From Candidatus Proelusimicrobium excrementi (GTDB lineage: Bacteria > Elusimicrobiota > Elusimicrobia > Elusimicrobiales > Elusimicrobiaceae): a stretch of 64,000 bases of DNA. The notes under the pieces are model-generated. The model made no database searches. It was not told the origin of the DNA and saw nothing but the letters and a program-made list of their open reading frames with translations. Below are positions 1-7,284 of the stretch, one piece after another (the first letter of the stretch is position 1; each line of letters starts with the position of its first letter). The DNA lies in NCBI GenBank assembly GCA_934643455.1, contig CAKUBV010000002.1:124001-188000 (forward strand). Direction: 5' to 3'. The position numbers were made by a program, and so were the translations under genes.

Positions 1-505
1 AACCTGATGAAGATGGGGAAATCGGCGCGCTTATTTGCAGCCATATTACGCCTTTGCTTACGCGCCTTATTTGGGAAATAAGCCCGTTTGTTACCGTGTT
101 CTGGAGCCTTCTCGGGTTTCCTATTACGGTAATCGGCTCCCCGGCTTTAACGTAGTCGGCGTTTGTAAATTCCACACAGGGCAGATTGCGGTTGTTTATT
201 TTAAGAAGGGCCAAATCCACTTCTTTGCTTTCGTTTGAGTCTATTATTGCGGCCTCGTCGGAAACGACTCCGTTTTTAAAAGTAAGGTTTACAAAAGCAG
301 CGTCTTTAACCACGTGGCCTGCGGTGGCTATCAAACCGTCCGAATTGGCTATGAACCCCGTACCGCTGTGCGCGGAGCCGTCTTTTTTCAGCACATTGAC
401 CGACACTATACTGTCGCCGAAGCGGTCCGCTATTTCGGCGGGCGTTTTTTGAGCATTTGTTACAGCGGGCAGAAGCAAAAGTATAAAAAGGGTTAATTTC
501 CTCAT
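1..505 (-). CDS. HtrA/trypsin-like serine protease, partial (C-terminus outside window)
   Basis: Reading leftward from the ATG at 505 gives a signal peptide (MRKLTLFILLLPAVTNA, cleavage after about residue 17) followed by a trypsin-fold protease domain. The catalytic triad is visible: His63 in the motif TAGHVV, Asp96 in VDLALLKI, and the Ser in APISPSSSG right at the window edge. The export signal and fold point to a periplasmic or secreted protease of the S1C/Trypsin_2 type that acts on misfolded or envelope proteins; the substrate is unknown. The C-terminal part, where a PDZ domain would lie, is cut off. It reads into the edge with no stop. A tRNA-Thr lies just upstream on the same strand. 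Confidence 0.8.
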   Translation of the reverse strand, partial: MRKLTLFILLLLPAVTNAQKTPAEIADRFGDSIVSVNVLKKDGSAHSGTGFIANSDGLIATAGHVVKDAAFVNLTFKNGVVSDEAAIIDSNESKEVDLALLKINNRNLPCVEFTNADYVKAGEPITVIGNPRRLQNTVTNGLISQIRRVSKGVIWLQISAPISPSSSG

Positions 506-550
506 AAAATACCGCGCCTTAAAATATTTTGCCTGAGAATTTGCAAAATA

Positions 551-622
551 AGCCGAGGATGGGATTCGAACCCACAACCTACGGTTTACAAAACCGTTGC
601 TCTACCGTTGAGCTACCTCGGC
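551..622 (-). tRNA. tRNA-Thr (anticodon TGT)
   Basis: Complete cloverleaf on the minus strand: acceptor GCCGAGG pairs with CCTCGGC, D arm GCTC/GAGC, anticodon stem ACGGT/ACCGT around loop TTTGTAA (anticodon TGT), and T arm with GGTTCGAATCC. CCA is not encoded. Confidence 0.95.
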
Positions 623-705
623 ATCGTTTGACAATAAATTATAACAATTTTTAGTTTCCCTGCCAATAAACAATATCGGTTTAAGCGTAAAAATCGCCTT
701 ACTGG

Positions 706-739
706 AAAAAGCCCGGCTTTTAGTTCCGCCGGGCTTTTA
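706..739 (-). terminator. Intrinsic terminator after the PfkB gene
   Basis: An 8-bp GC-rich stem (AGCCCGGC / GCCGGGCT, 710-717 and 728-735) is followed on the minus strand by a T run. It lies right after the PfkB kinase stop and closes the four-gene envelope operon. Confidence 0.85.
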
Positions 740-741
740 AA

Positions 742-1653
742 TCAGAAGCTGCAGGCCTTGGCGTAAAGTTTAAAGCGTTTTTTGATGTCTTCGGGCTTTA
801 CCTGGGCCAGTTTCTTTATGCTGAAGCTTTCTATCGCGAAGGAAGCCAGCACCGTCCCGTAAGCCAATGCCTTTTTAATATGCTTAAGATTGTTCCAGTT
901 CTTTACGGAAGCCAAATATCCCACAAAGCCTCCGCCGAAGCTGTCGCCCGCGCCGGTGGTGTCTATTGGGTCTTCCACCAGGAAAGGCGGAACTTGGAAC
1001 ATAGCGTCTTCTGTAAGCAGCAAAGCGCCGTTCGGGCCCAGTTTGATTACGACTATTTTCGGCCCCATTTTCAGTATCGTTTTACCGGCTTTTATAAGGT
1101 TGTACACGCCGGTAAGCTGCCTGGCTTCGGCCTCGTTTACAAAAAGGATGTCCATGGATTTAAGCAATTTTACCAGCTGCGGTTTATTGTTTTTTATCCA
1201 TAAATTCATGGTGTCGCAGGCAATCAAACGGGGCTTCTTTACCTGTTTTAGCACGTCCAGCTGAAGCTTGGGGGAAATATTCGCCAGGAACAAAGCCTGC
1301 GGGGCCGAGTCTTCTTTTTTAACGACCGGCGCGAAATCCGCAAAAACGTTAAGTTCGGTTGAAAGAGTCGTGGCGTTTTTAAAGTCTTTATCATAGGAGG
1401 CGGCCCATGTAAAAGTTTTTCCCTCTTTTACTTCTATGCAGGAGGTATCCACCCCGCGGTCGCGGAAAGGTTTAATATGCTTTTTGGTAAAATCTTCGCC
1501 GACTACGGCTATTACTTTCGGTTCGGAAAAGAAACTCGCCGCTATCGAAGAATAAGAGGCCGATCCGCCCAAAACGTTTTTTACGGAAGATTTGTGTGTT
1601 TTGATATTGTCAAAGGCCATTGAGCCGACTATCAATACCTTGCTCTTTTTCAT
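742..1653 (-). CDS. PfkB-family carbohydrate/nucleoside kinase
   Basis: A 303-residue ribokinase-fold kinase that transfers phosphate from ATP to a sugar or nucleoside hydroxyl; the substrate cannot be told from sequence. The N-terminus shows the family's VGSMAFDNI strand and the GG motif (NVLGGSASYS). The C-terminal PfkB signature DTTGAGDSFGGG begins at residue 231, with the catalytic base at Asp237. The start is placed at ATG 1653, preceded by AAAGGA, rather than at an upstream in-frame codon that would overlap the previous gene by about 60 nt. It is the last gene of the minus-strand operon with the SurA-N protein, bactofilin and M23 peptidase, one base after the preceding stop, and is followed by a terminator. 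Confidence 0.88.
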   Translation of the reverse strand: MKKSKVLIVGSMAFDNIKTHKSSVKNVLGGSASYSSIAASFFSEPKVIAVVGEDFTKKHIKPFRDRGVDTSCIEVKEGKTFTWAASYDKDFKNATTLSTELNVFADFAPVVKKEDSAPQALFLANISPKLQLDVLKQVKKPRLIACDTMNLWIKNNKPQLVKLLKSMDILFVNEAEARQLTGVYNLIKAGKTILKMGPKIVVIKLGPNGALLLTEDAMFQVPPFLVEDPIDTTGAGDSFGGGFVGYLASVKNWNNLKHIKKALAYGTVLASFAIESFSIKKLAQVKPEDIKKRFKLYAKACSF

Positions 1654-1654
1654 T

Positions 1655-2371
1655 TTAGTCCTTTTTGAAAATCCGTATTTTATTGTCCGCGTTGATTTTG
1701 TCGGAATAAGCAGCAAGCAAATCTTGGGCTTTTAACTGTACGGCCGCCAATGATAAAGCCGCTTCGGCGCTTTCTTTCTCCTTTTTAGAGGCTTTTTTGC
1801 CTTTCTTTTCTTTGGCGAGGGCCTTATCGGTTTCTTCTTTCAAAAGTTTTTCTTCCTGCGGGGTTACTTTCGCGGCCAAAATAAGAGTGTTTTGGAATTT
1901 GGAGGCCAATTTTTCGCGTTTAAGCTGGGCTTCGTATTCCGCCGGGTTCATGTGGAAGTGGTTTCTTACAACCCAAATGTAAGCGTCTTTGTTAAATCCG
2001 CCGCCGACGTTAAAAACAGGCGCGCTTTTTATAGTGTAGCCTATTTCCAAATCGGAAACGCCGATGCCGAAGCGCTGTGCGGCTTGAGCCAGGCTGAGCT
2101 GGGTTATCATGGACTGCAAAACCTGCTGGCGCAAAGCTTTTTCGGAGTTTTCGTCAAAGTCTTCCTGGTTTCTGGCTTCTTGGGAGAGTAAATCGAAGTT
2201 TCTTAAAAAGTCTTTATATTTGATTGATTCCCCGTCGACTTTGGCTATGGCTGCGTTGGGGCCGTATTCTTCCATAAAAACGCCCGCTCCTACAAAACCG
2301 AGGCTGCCCACAAAGAACAAAATGGTGATTATCAAAATCGGGTTCTTATATTTGTTGAGGATGGAAATCAT
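1655..2371 (-). CDS. Membrane-anchored SurA-N/PpiD-like periplasmic chaperone
   Basis: A 238-residue protein with one N-terminal membrane anchor (about residues 11-31, rich in I, L, F and G) followed by a SurA N-terminal-type domain: the segment IAKVDGESIKYKDF and a helical stretch with QQVLQSMITQLSLAQAA are typical of SurA/PpiD/PrsA chaperones. No parvulin PPIase domain follows; the C-terminus is a Lys/Glu/Ala-rich helical tail with a KKGKKASKKEKE stretch. It is probably a periplasm-facing holdase for exported proteins. The gene abuts the bactofilin gene by one base, so co-expression with cytoskeletal and wall-hydrolase genes suggests a role in envelope assembly (inference). Confidence 0.75.
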   Translation of the reverse strand: MISILNKYKNPILIITILFFVGSLGFVGAGVFMEEYGPNAAIAKVDGESIKYKDFLRNFDLLSQEARNQEDFDENSEKALRQQVLQSMITQLSLAQAAQRFGIGVSDLEIGYTIKSAPVFNVGGGFNKDAYIWVVRNHFHMNPAEYEAQLKREKLASKFQNTLILAAKVTPQEEKLLKEETDKALAKEKKGKKASKKEKESAEAALSLAAVQLKAQDLLAAYSDKINADNKIRIFKKD

Positions 2372-2830
2372 TTATTTATCTCCTTTTTTATTGTCTTTTT
2401 TTTCCGTTTTTACTTCTTTTTTCGGTTCTTCCGCTTTTTTGGGTTCGTCCGCGGCGATTTCCTCTTCGTCCAAAGAGGCTTCTTCTTCGCCCACTACGTG
2501 TATCGTCGCGCTTACTTTGGCTCCGCCTTCTATCAATATGCTTTTGGAGCGTATATTGCCCGTTATCTTGGCGTCGGCGAGTATTTCCACGCTGTCGGCC
2601 ACGATGTCGCCGGCCATTTTGCCGATAATAACCACGCCTTGTGCGGTGATATCGCCTTTTACCGTACCGGTTTTGCTTACGGTAACGTATTTTGCATTGT
2701 CTACGTTGCCTTCAAGCGCGCCGTCGATTCTCAAAGAACCCTGTAAATCCAAAGTGCCTTGGAACTGGCACTGCTCGCTTATGACGGAGACATACTCCCC
2801 GGCTTTGACGTCTTTACTTAAAAAACCCAT
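2372..2830 (-). CDS. Bactofilin (polymer-forming cytoskeletal protein)
   Basis: A 152-residue bactofilin. The central part (about residues 20-110) is the right-handed beta-helix seen as repeated glycine-rich strands (GTLDLQGSLRIDGALEGNV, KGDITAQGVVIIGKMAGDI, ITGNIRSKSILIEGGAKV). The C-terminal tail is an acidic-then-basic low-complexity segment (EEPKKEVKTEKKDNKKGDK). Bactofilins self-assemble without nucleotide into membrane-associated filaments that localise wall enzymes. The gene directly follows an M23 peptidase gene, the same pairing known from Helicobacter CcmA/Csd and Caulobacter, which supports a role in cell shape. Confidence 0.93.
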   Translation of the reverse strand: MGFLSKDVKAGEYVSVISEQCQFQGTLDLQGSLRIDGALEGNVDNAKYVTVSKTGTVKGDITAQGVVIIGKMAGDIVADSVEILADAKITGNIRSKSILIEGGAKVSATIHVVGEEEASLDEEEIAADEPKKAEEPKKEVKTEKKDNKKGDK

Positions 2831-2845
2831 AACTCCTCCGATATA

Positions 2846-3775
2846 TTAAAAATATGTTCTGGGATTGACCGGCGTTCCGTCCTTCCATACTTCGTAATGC
2901 AAATGTACGCCCGTTGAACGCCCCGTCGTGCCCATATTAGCTATAAATTGTCCTCTTTTGACTACGTCCCCTGCTTTAACTTTGATGTCGGCCAAGTGCC
3001 CGTACAAAGTGGAATAACCGAAGCCGTGGTCAACCAGTACGGCCTGCCCGTAACCCTGCGCCCAGCCCGCATGGCGGACTACGCCGTCGGCGGTTACTCT
3101 TATTTTGGAATTAGGCTTGCCCGCAAAATCCAAACCTTTATGGAAAGAGGCTATAAAAGTGCCGAAAGGCGAAAGCCTGTATCCGAAGCCCGAAGTTATC
3201 ACCGCGTCCGTGGCCGGTTTTATCGACGGCGTTGAATCGCTGATGTTCTTTTGGTTGGCGTAGAACCAGGCTATTTCCTGGAAGCTCGCCAAACGCGCCT
3301 GGGCCATTTCTGTGGTGCGGCTTAAATATTGGTTTATTTGCTTTTCGTCTATTTCCGCCGGATTTTTGGCGAATACCTCTTTAAAATTGATTTCTTCCTC
3401 TTCCCCGAAAGGGCGGTTTATGTGTTTTCCGCCTTTCATGCCGAGCATTTGGCGCATTTGTTCGTCCGTCGTGTGGGACATTTCAATATACTTTCTGTTT
3501 CTTGAAAGTTCCTCTGCTATCATTGCGAATTTGGTTTTCATTATGTTATTGTCGGCTTTGATTATTTTACAGTCAACGTCCTGCGCCGCGGCGAATAAAG
3601 CGTAAAGCGTAAGCGCAAGCCACGCGGCCGCAAACAGCAGCAGAGCCCACGGGTATACGGAAAATTTTACGCCCGCGCCGAAACGCGGCATAAGGACTAT
3701 TTCCATACGCCCGAAAATCAATCGCGATAAGGAAGAACGGGTTTTTCTCACAATCTTCATTTTATCATTTTTCAT
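2846..3775 (-). CDS. Membrane-anchored M23 (LytM-type) peptidoglycan endopeptidase
   Basis: A 309-residue wall hydrolase. A cytoplasmic basic N-terminus is followed by one membrane segment (YPWALLLFAAAWLALTLYAL, roughly residues 41-60), a helical/coiled region, then the LytM domain beginning near ITSGFGYRLSPF. Zinc ligands are visible in SFHKGLDFA (H...D) and HLHYEVW, so the protein should be catalytically active. Three in-frame starts compete: codons at 3817, 3775 and 3760; 3775 is chosen because 3817 would reach into the promoter of the divergent lipoprotein gene, but no clear Shine-Dalgarno separates 3775 from 3760. First gene of the operon M23-bactofilin-SurA-N-PfkB. Confidence 0.88.
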   Translation of the reverse strand: MKNDKMKIVRKTRSSLSRLIFGRMEIVLMPRFGAGVKFSVYPWALLLFAAAWLALTLYALFAAAQDVDCKIIKADNNIMKTKFAMIAEELSRNRKYIEMSHTTDEQMRQMLGMKGGKHINRPFGEEEEINFKEVFAKNPAEIDEKQINQYLSRTTEMAQARLASFQEIAWFYANQKNISDSTPSIKPATDAVITSGFGYRLSPFGTFIASFHKGLDFAGKPNSKIRVTADGVVRHAGWAQGYGQAVLVDHGFGYSTLYGHLADIKVKAGDVVKRGQFIANMGTTGRSTGVHLHYEVWKDGTPVNPRTYF

Positions 3776-3803
3776 TGTTTTTATTGCTTTATTAATAAAG
3801 CGG

Positions 3804-3832
3804 TGCAAAAATGGCAAATAAAAAACTATAAT
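3804..3832 (+). promoter_or_regulatory. Promoter of the thioredoxin-like lipoprotein gene (leaderless type)
   Basis: A perfect TATAAT (3827-3832) lies 6 nt before the ATG at 3839; a weak -35 (TGCAAA, 3804-3809) is 17 nt upstream. Transcription would start at or next to the ATG. No Shine-Dalgarno is visible. Confidence 0.55.
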
Positions 3833-3838
3833 AAGCTT

Positions 3839-4357
3839 ATGAAAAAACTATTAATATTAACTTTTGCTGTATTTGCTTTCGCGGCTTGCGCCAAAGAAAG
3901 CTCCAAACAACAGCCCTCTCCCGCCCCTGCCGCGCAGGAAACGGCGGCCGTATACACTTTGCCTGCCGTTAACGGCGGAGAAGCTTTTGTTTTGAAGAAA
4001 ACCGGCGCCGATAAGCCCGTTTTGGTGGCTTCCATGGCCGGTTTTTGCGGTTTCTGCAAGAGGATGATTCCTTATATCGACGAATTGGCCGGCAAGTATA
4101 AAGGCAAAAACGTTGACGTAATCATCGCTTTTGTGGACCAGAAATCCGACGAACTTAAGAACCTTGAACCCATCAAAAAAGTAAAGAACGTGAAGGTGTA
4201 TTACAACGGTTCCCAGTTCGCTCAGGACAGCGGCGTAAGCGGGTTCCCCACGATGTTCTTCATCAACAATAAAACCGGGGAAACGCAGAAATGGGTCGGC
4301 TTTGATCCCGGCTATGTGGACGTAATGTCAGCCGAGATAGACAAAGCTTTAAAATAA
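3839..4357 (+). CDS. Thioredoxin-fold lipoprotein (TlpA-like)
   Basis: A 172-residue protein with a lipoprotein signal peptide (MKKLLILTFAVFAFAAC, lipobox FAAC) and a thioredoxin domain with the active-site motif CGFC in the sequence AGFCGFCKRM, and a cis-Pro loop (SGFPTMFF). It is expected to act as an envelope-anchored thiol:disulfide reductase or oxidase. The start at 3839 is preferred over an in-frame codon at 3803 because the longer form would bury the signal peptide; it also fits a leaderless transcript. It is divergent from the M23 gene and ends at a strong terminator. Confidence 0.85.
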   Translation: MKKLLILTFAVFAFAACAKESSKQQPSPAPAAQETAAVYTLPAVNGGEAFVLKKTGADKPVLVASMAGFCGFCKRMIPYIDELAGKYKGKNVDVIIAFVDQKSDELKNLEPIKKVKNVKVYYNGSQFAQDSGVSGFPTMFFINNKTGETQKWVGFDPGYVDVMSAEIDKALK

Positions 4358-4378
4358 GTTTTGTTTCCGTAAAGATTA

Positions 4379-4408
4379 AAAACCCCGCCTAAAGCGGGGT
4401 TTTTTGCA
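4379..4408. terminator. Bidirectional intrinsic terminator
   Basis: Stem AACCCCGC / GCGGGGTT with a short loop and T run on either strand, lying between the convergent lipoprotein gene and the SPL-like radical SAM gene. Confidence 0.9.
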
Positions 4409-4414
4409 AGCATT

Positions 4415-5716
4415 TTAAATTTGCAGGTCAGCTTCTTCCATACAAAGATAGACGTACGTTTGCGGAAACGCCTTTTTTAACGCCGGTCCGAGGGTTTGAT
4501 AAACTTCTTTTCTAAGCGTTTTGGGATAGCGCATTTTGCCGTCAAAATCCAAAAGAAATTCCCCGTCAAGAATTTTATTGTCTTTAAAGCGGCTTTCTAT
4601 GCACTTTTTAAGTTCCCTGCTGAATCTTAAAGTGCCTATGCTTATCCAGGCTATTGATTCGGCGGGAACCGTATTTTTTATTTCTTCTATGACTTTTAGA
4701 TAATTTTCCCGCCAGTTTTCGTGGATGATTACCGGGTCGAAATGAAAAGCCGTTTTGTATCCGTGCCGCGCGGCTTTTGCGGCGGCCGCCAAGCGGTTTT
4801 TTAAAGGCTGGGTCAGCGGTTCGGCCGAGGATATTATATTTTGCGGATTGACGCTCCAGCCTATTACTATATTCGGCAAAGCTTCAAGTTTAAGCAAATT
4901 TCCGATATTCGCGCTTTTGGTTTTAAACTCAAAATATTCGGGCCTGCCTTTAAAAAATTTTACTATGGCGGAGGAATACTCCGTAATATGGTCAAACAGC
5001 AAGGAATCCGTAAACTCCCCGCTGCCTATGCGTATATGCGGGAACGGGCCTTTGCGAAGTTTCGCTCCGTCTATTTTGCTTAAAAAATCTTCAATATTGG
5101 CCGGCAAAACCACCGCGTGAAGGTTCTGATATTGCTGAAGAAAGCAGTATGAACATTCATAGGCGCAGCCAAACCCCAAATTTACAAGATTATAACCGCA
5201 GCAAAAGCAGTTTTTTGTGCAGGGGCACGGCTTTATGAAATCAAAATTTTCTTTTATTATTACAAGGTTTTCTTTGCGTTTGGAATAATTGGGACTGCCG
5301 CAAAAAGTTTTCTTTTCAAGCACGGTAAGCTTTGCTTTCGGGAACAAATCCAAAGCTCTTTTGGCTAAAGGGGAATTTAAAACCTCTTTTTCGATAAACA
5401 GGTTTTTGGGATAAAATTCTTCCTGCTTGATTTCGGCGTCAGGCAGGGCCTGTAAGTCGAGCTTCGGCAGATAATAGCTTGAAGCCGGTGCTTTGCCGAA
5501 GCTTAAAGGATATCTTAAAGCCAAAAGAGATTTTTTTGCCTGTTCGAAGTTTTTTATTTTTTCTCCGCTTAAAATCTGTTTCGGTTCCAATTCGTCCCTT
5601 TTGCATATTTCAAAAATCAGGCGGCTTATTTCCCTTTTTTTGTTTATGCCGGCTTCCGGCAGAAGTTCTTCCGCACGGAGAGTGGAATCTTCTTGAAGTT
5701 TAAGAAAGTCTTTCAT
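4415..5716 (-). CDS. Radical SAM protein, spore-photoproduct-lyase-like
   Basis: A 433-residue protein with the radical SAM cluster motif CAYECSYC (CxxxCxxC) in its middle, preceded by an unusual Cys-rich stretch (CPCTKNCFCCGYN) that could hold an additional metal site. The C-terminal half continues as the SAM barrel (IRIGSGEFTDS, FKTKSANIGNLL, GWSVNP, FHFDPVI). This order matches the SplB/DNA-repair-photolyase-like group. An organism of this type is not expected to form spores, so the substrate is unknown. The N-terminal about 100 residues are family-unspecific. The coding start overlaps the end of the aldo/keto reductase gene by 17 nt, so the two are probably co-transcribed. Confidence 0.75.
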   Translation of the reverse strand: MKDFLKLQEDSTLRAEELLPEAGINKKREISRLIFEICKRDELEPKQILSGEKIKNFEQAKKSLLALRYPLSFGKAPASSYYLPKLDLQALPDAEIKQEEFYPKNLFIEKEVLNSPLAKRALDLFPKAKLTVLEKKTFCGSPNYSKRKENLVIIKENFDFIKPCPCTKNCFCCGYNLVNLGFGCAYECSYCFLQQYQNLHAVVLPANIEDFLSKIDGAKLRKGPFPHIRIGSGEFTDSLLFDHITEYSSAIVKFFKGRPEYFEFKTKSANIGNLLKLEALPNIVIGWSVNPQNIISSAEPLTQPLKNRLAAAAKAARHGYKTAFHFDPVIIHENWRENYLKVIEEIKNTVPAESIAWISIGTLRFSRELKKCIESRFKDNKILDGEFLLDFDGKMRYPKTLRKEVYQTLGPALKKAFPQTYVYLCMEEADLQI

Positions 5717-6620
5717 TTATATAATCCAAATCCTCTTGTGTAAGCTGCCAAGCGGCGGCCGCGGCGTTTCCCGCAGCTTGTTTTGCGTTTCTCGCGCCGA
5801 ACAGCGCAACCGCGCGCGGGCTTTGCGCCAAAACGAAGTTAAGCGCGGCCTGGGCGGACGTGGCCTTATATTTGTCCGCGATTTCTTTTAAAACTTCCGC
5901 GGCCTTGGAAGCTTTTAAAAAGGCTTCCCCTTTATAGTATTTATAAAAAAAAGATTTGACGCTGCATCTGGGCAGGCACGGCTCTTTTTTATATTTGCCG
6001 CTTAATATTCCTCCGCCCAGCGCGCCGTACGCCATAAAGACGGATTTGTTTTCCTCGCAGAATTTAAGGGGGGCTTCGTTTCTTTTTAATAGAGAAAATT
6101 CGTTTTGAACAAAATCTATTTCAGCCGTTTCCGGCGTGCGGCGCAAAAGACTTTCGTCAAAATTGCAAACGCCGAAGAAGCGTATCTTTCCTTCCTTTTT
6201 CAGCTTATCAAATTCCGCGAAGGTTTCTTCCAAAGGAGTGTTTCTGTCGGGCCAGTGTATAAGATATATATCTATATAGTCGGTCTGCAGTCTTTTTAAA
6301 GAGGACTCCGCCTCTTCCCGCACGGCTTTTGCCGAAAGATCAAAAGAAACCGCTCTTTCGCCTGGCTTAAGGCCGCATTTGGTCGCCAATATAACTTTAT
6401 CTCTTCTGCCTTTTAACGCTTCGCCGGTAAGCAGTTCCGCGCGGTAATTGCCGTAAATCGGCGCGGTGTCTATTAAGTTTATTCCCTCGTACAATGCCGC
6501 GTGTATGGCTTTTATACATTCGCTTTTATCGGCGGGGCCCCAGTCTTTGCCCGCGCCCATGGCCCAAGTGCCCAAAGCCAAACGGGAAAATTTGATTTCT
6601 TTTTTTTGAAAGTATAACAT
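5700..6620 (-). CDS. Aldo/keto reductase
   Basis: A 306-residue NADPH-dependent oxidoreductase of the AKR superfamily. Family landmarks are present: ALGTWAMG near the start, the catalytic Asp-Tyr pair in NLIDTAPIYGN, Lys in ATKCGLK, and His in IDIYLIHWPD. The C-terminus carries the cofactor-binding FGARNAKQA. The start is set at ATG 6620, which overlaps the upstream stop by one base (TAATG), rather than at a TTG six bases earlier. The physiological substrate is unknown. It sits between a CoA-binding Rossmann protein and the radical SAM gene in one minus-strand run. Confidence 0.88.
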   Translation of the reverse strand: MLYFQKKEIKFSRLALGTWAMGAGKDWGPADKSECIKAIHAALYEGINLIDTAPIYGNYRAELLTGEALKGRRDKVILATKCGLKPGERAVSFDLSAKAVREEAESSLKRLQTDYIDIYLIHWPDRNTPLEETFAEFDKLKKEGKIRFFGVCNFDESLLRRTPETAEIDFVQNEFSLLKRNEAPLKFCEENKSVFMAYGALGGGILSGKYKKEPCLPRCSVKSFFYKYYKGEAFLKASKAAEVLKEIADKYKATSAQAALNFVLAQSPRAVALFGARNAKQAAGNAAAAAWQLTQEDLDYINERLS

Positions 6621-6982
6621 TACCAAATGCCCGTCGCCAGCATGAAGCAGGAATCATACACCGTTAATCCGGCTTTGCGCGCTTCCTGTGCGGCGGCTTC
6701 GCTGTAAGCCCCGGGCTGGAACCAAATTGTTTTTACTCCGTTTTCAACGGCCTGTTTTACGGCTTGTTCGGCAAGTTCCGGGCGCAGAACGATTATCATG
6801 GTGTCGGGTTTTTCCGGCAGGTCCGAAAAGGTGTTGTAGATTCGGTTTTTTGCGTCCAGCGGCGTCTTTGGATTAACGCAGTAAACGTTCAATCCGTAAT
6901 CTTTTATGTCGTTAAATATCTTATACCAATATTTGCCCGTGTCCGAAGACGCACCCATCACCGCGATAATTTGTTTTTCCAT
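6620..6982 (-). CDS. CoA-binding Rossmann-fold protein (YccU-like)
   Basis: A 120-residue single-domain protein: MGASSDTGKYWYKIF is the nucleotide-binding turn, followed by VYCVNPK, DTMIIVLRPELAEQ, and TIWFQPGAYSEAA, the usual order in stand-alone CoA_binding_2 proteins. It probably binds CoA or a related nucleotide, but a physiological role is not established for the family. It ends in a one-base overlap with the aldo/keto reductase gene. Confidence 0.8.
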   Translation of the reverse strand: MEKQIIAVMGASSDTGKYWYKIFNDIKDYGLNVYCVNPKTPLDAKNRIYNTFSDLPEKPDTMIIVLRPELAEQAVKQAVENGVKTIWFQPGAYSEAAAQEARKAGLTVYDSCFMLATGIW

Positions 6983-6999
6983 TGTGTCCCCTTAATATT

Positions 7000-7284
7000 T
7001 TAAAGGCCCAGATTCGCCAATCCGCCCATGGCCTGCGCGGCCATAGCCTGGGAATCTCTTACGGCTTTATTAAAAAGTTCCGCCAAATCTTTTTCGGCTT
7101 CTTCTTTGGAGAGATTCTTCAAATCCGTGAGGATTTTCATTTCTTTTACCTGCTGGGAGCCGGAAATCGTCATTTCAAAATTTTTCGCCGGGCTTTCCAC
7201 TTTTATCACCATTTCGTCCAAGCGTTTTTTTACTTCCGTCATCGTTTTTTTTAGTTCCATTAATTTTTTCAAGTTGTCAAACAT
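7000..7284 (-). CDS. YbaB/EbfC nucleoid-associated protein
   Basis: A 94-residue protein typical of the YbaB/EbfC family (about 90-110 residues): N-terminal helix LKKLMELKKTMTEVKKRLDEM, central strands with FEMTISGSQQVKEMKILTD, and a C-terminal helix ending in QAMAAQAMGGLANLG. These dimers bind DNA non-specifically or with mild sequence preference. It begins directly after the AddA-like helicase gene, so it belongs to a DNA-repair gene run; in many bacteria ybaB neighbours dnaX or recR instead. Confidence 0.88.
   Translation of the reverse strand: MFDNLKKLMELKKTMTEVKKRLDEMVIKVESPAKNFEMTISGSQQVKEMKILTDLKNLSKEEAEKDLAELFNKAVRDSQAMAAQAMGGLANLGL

Noticed and set aside
35..496. Three short plus-strand ORFs at the left edge
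   Set aside because: Antisense frames of the partial serine protease, whose catalytic His, Asp and Ser motifs are on the minus strand.
1654..1716. Longer N-terminus for the PfkB kinase
   Set aside because: It would overlap the upstream gene by 62 nt and add a non-family segment; AAAGGA precedes ATG 1653.
2109..2849. 246-codon plus-strand ORF
   Set aside because: Antisense of the bactofilin and SurA-N genes; Ser/Phe/Leu-rich low-complexity translation with no family features.
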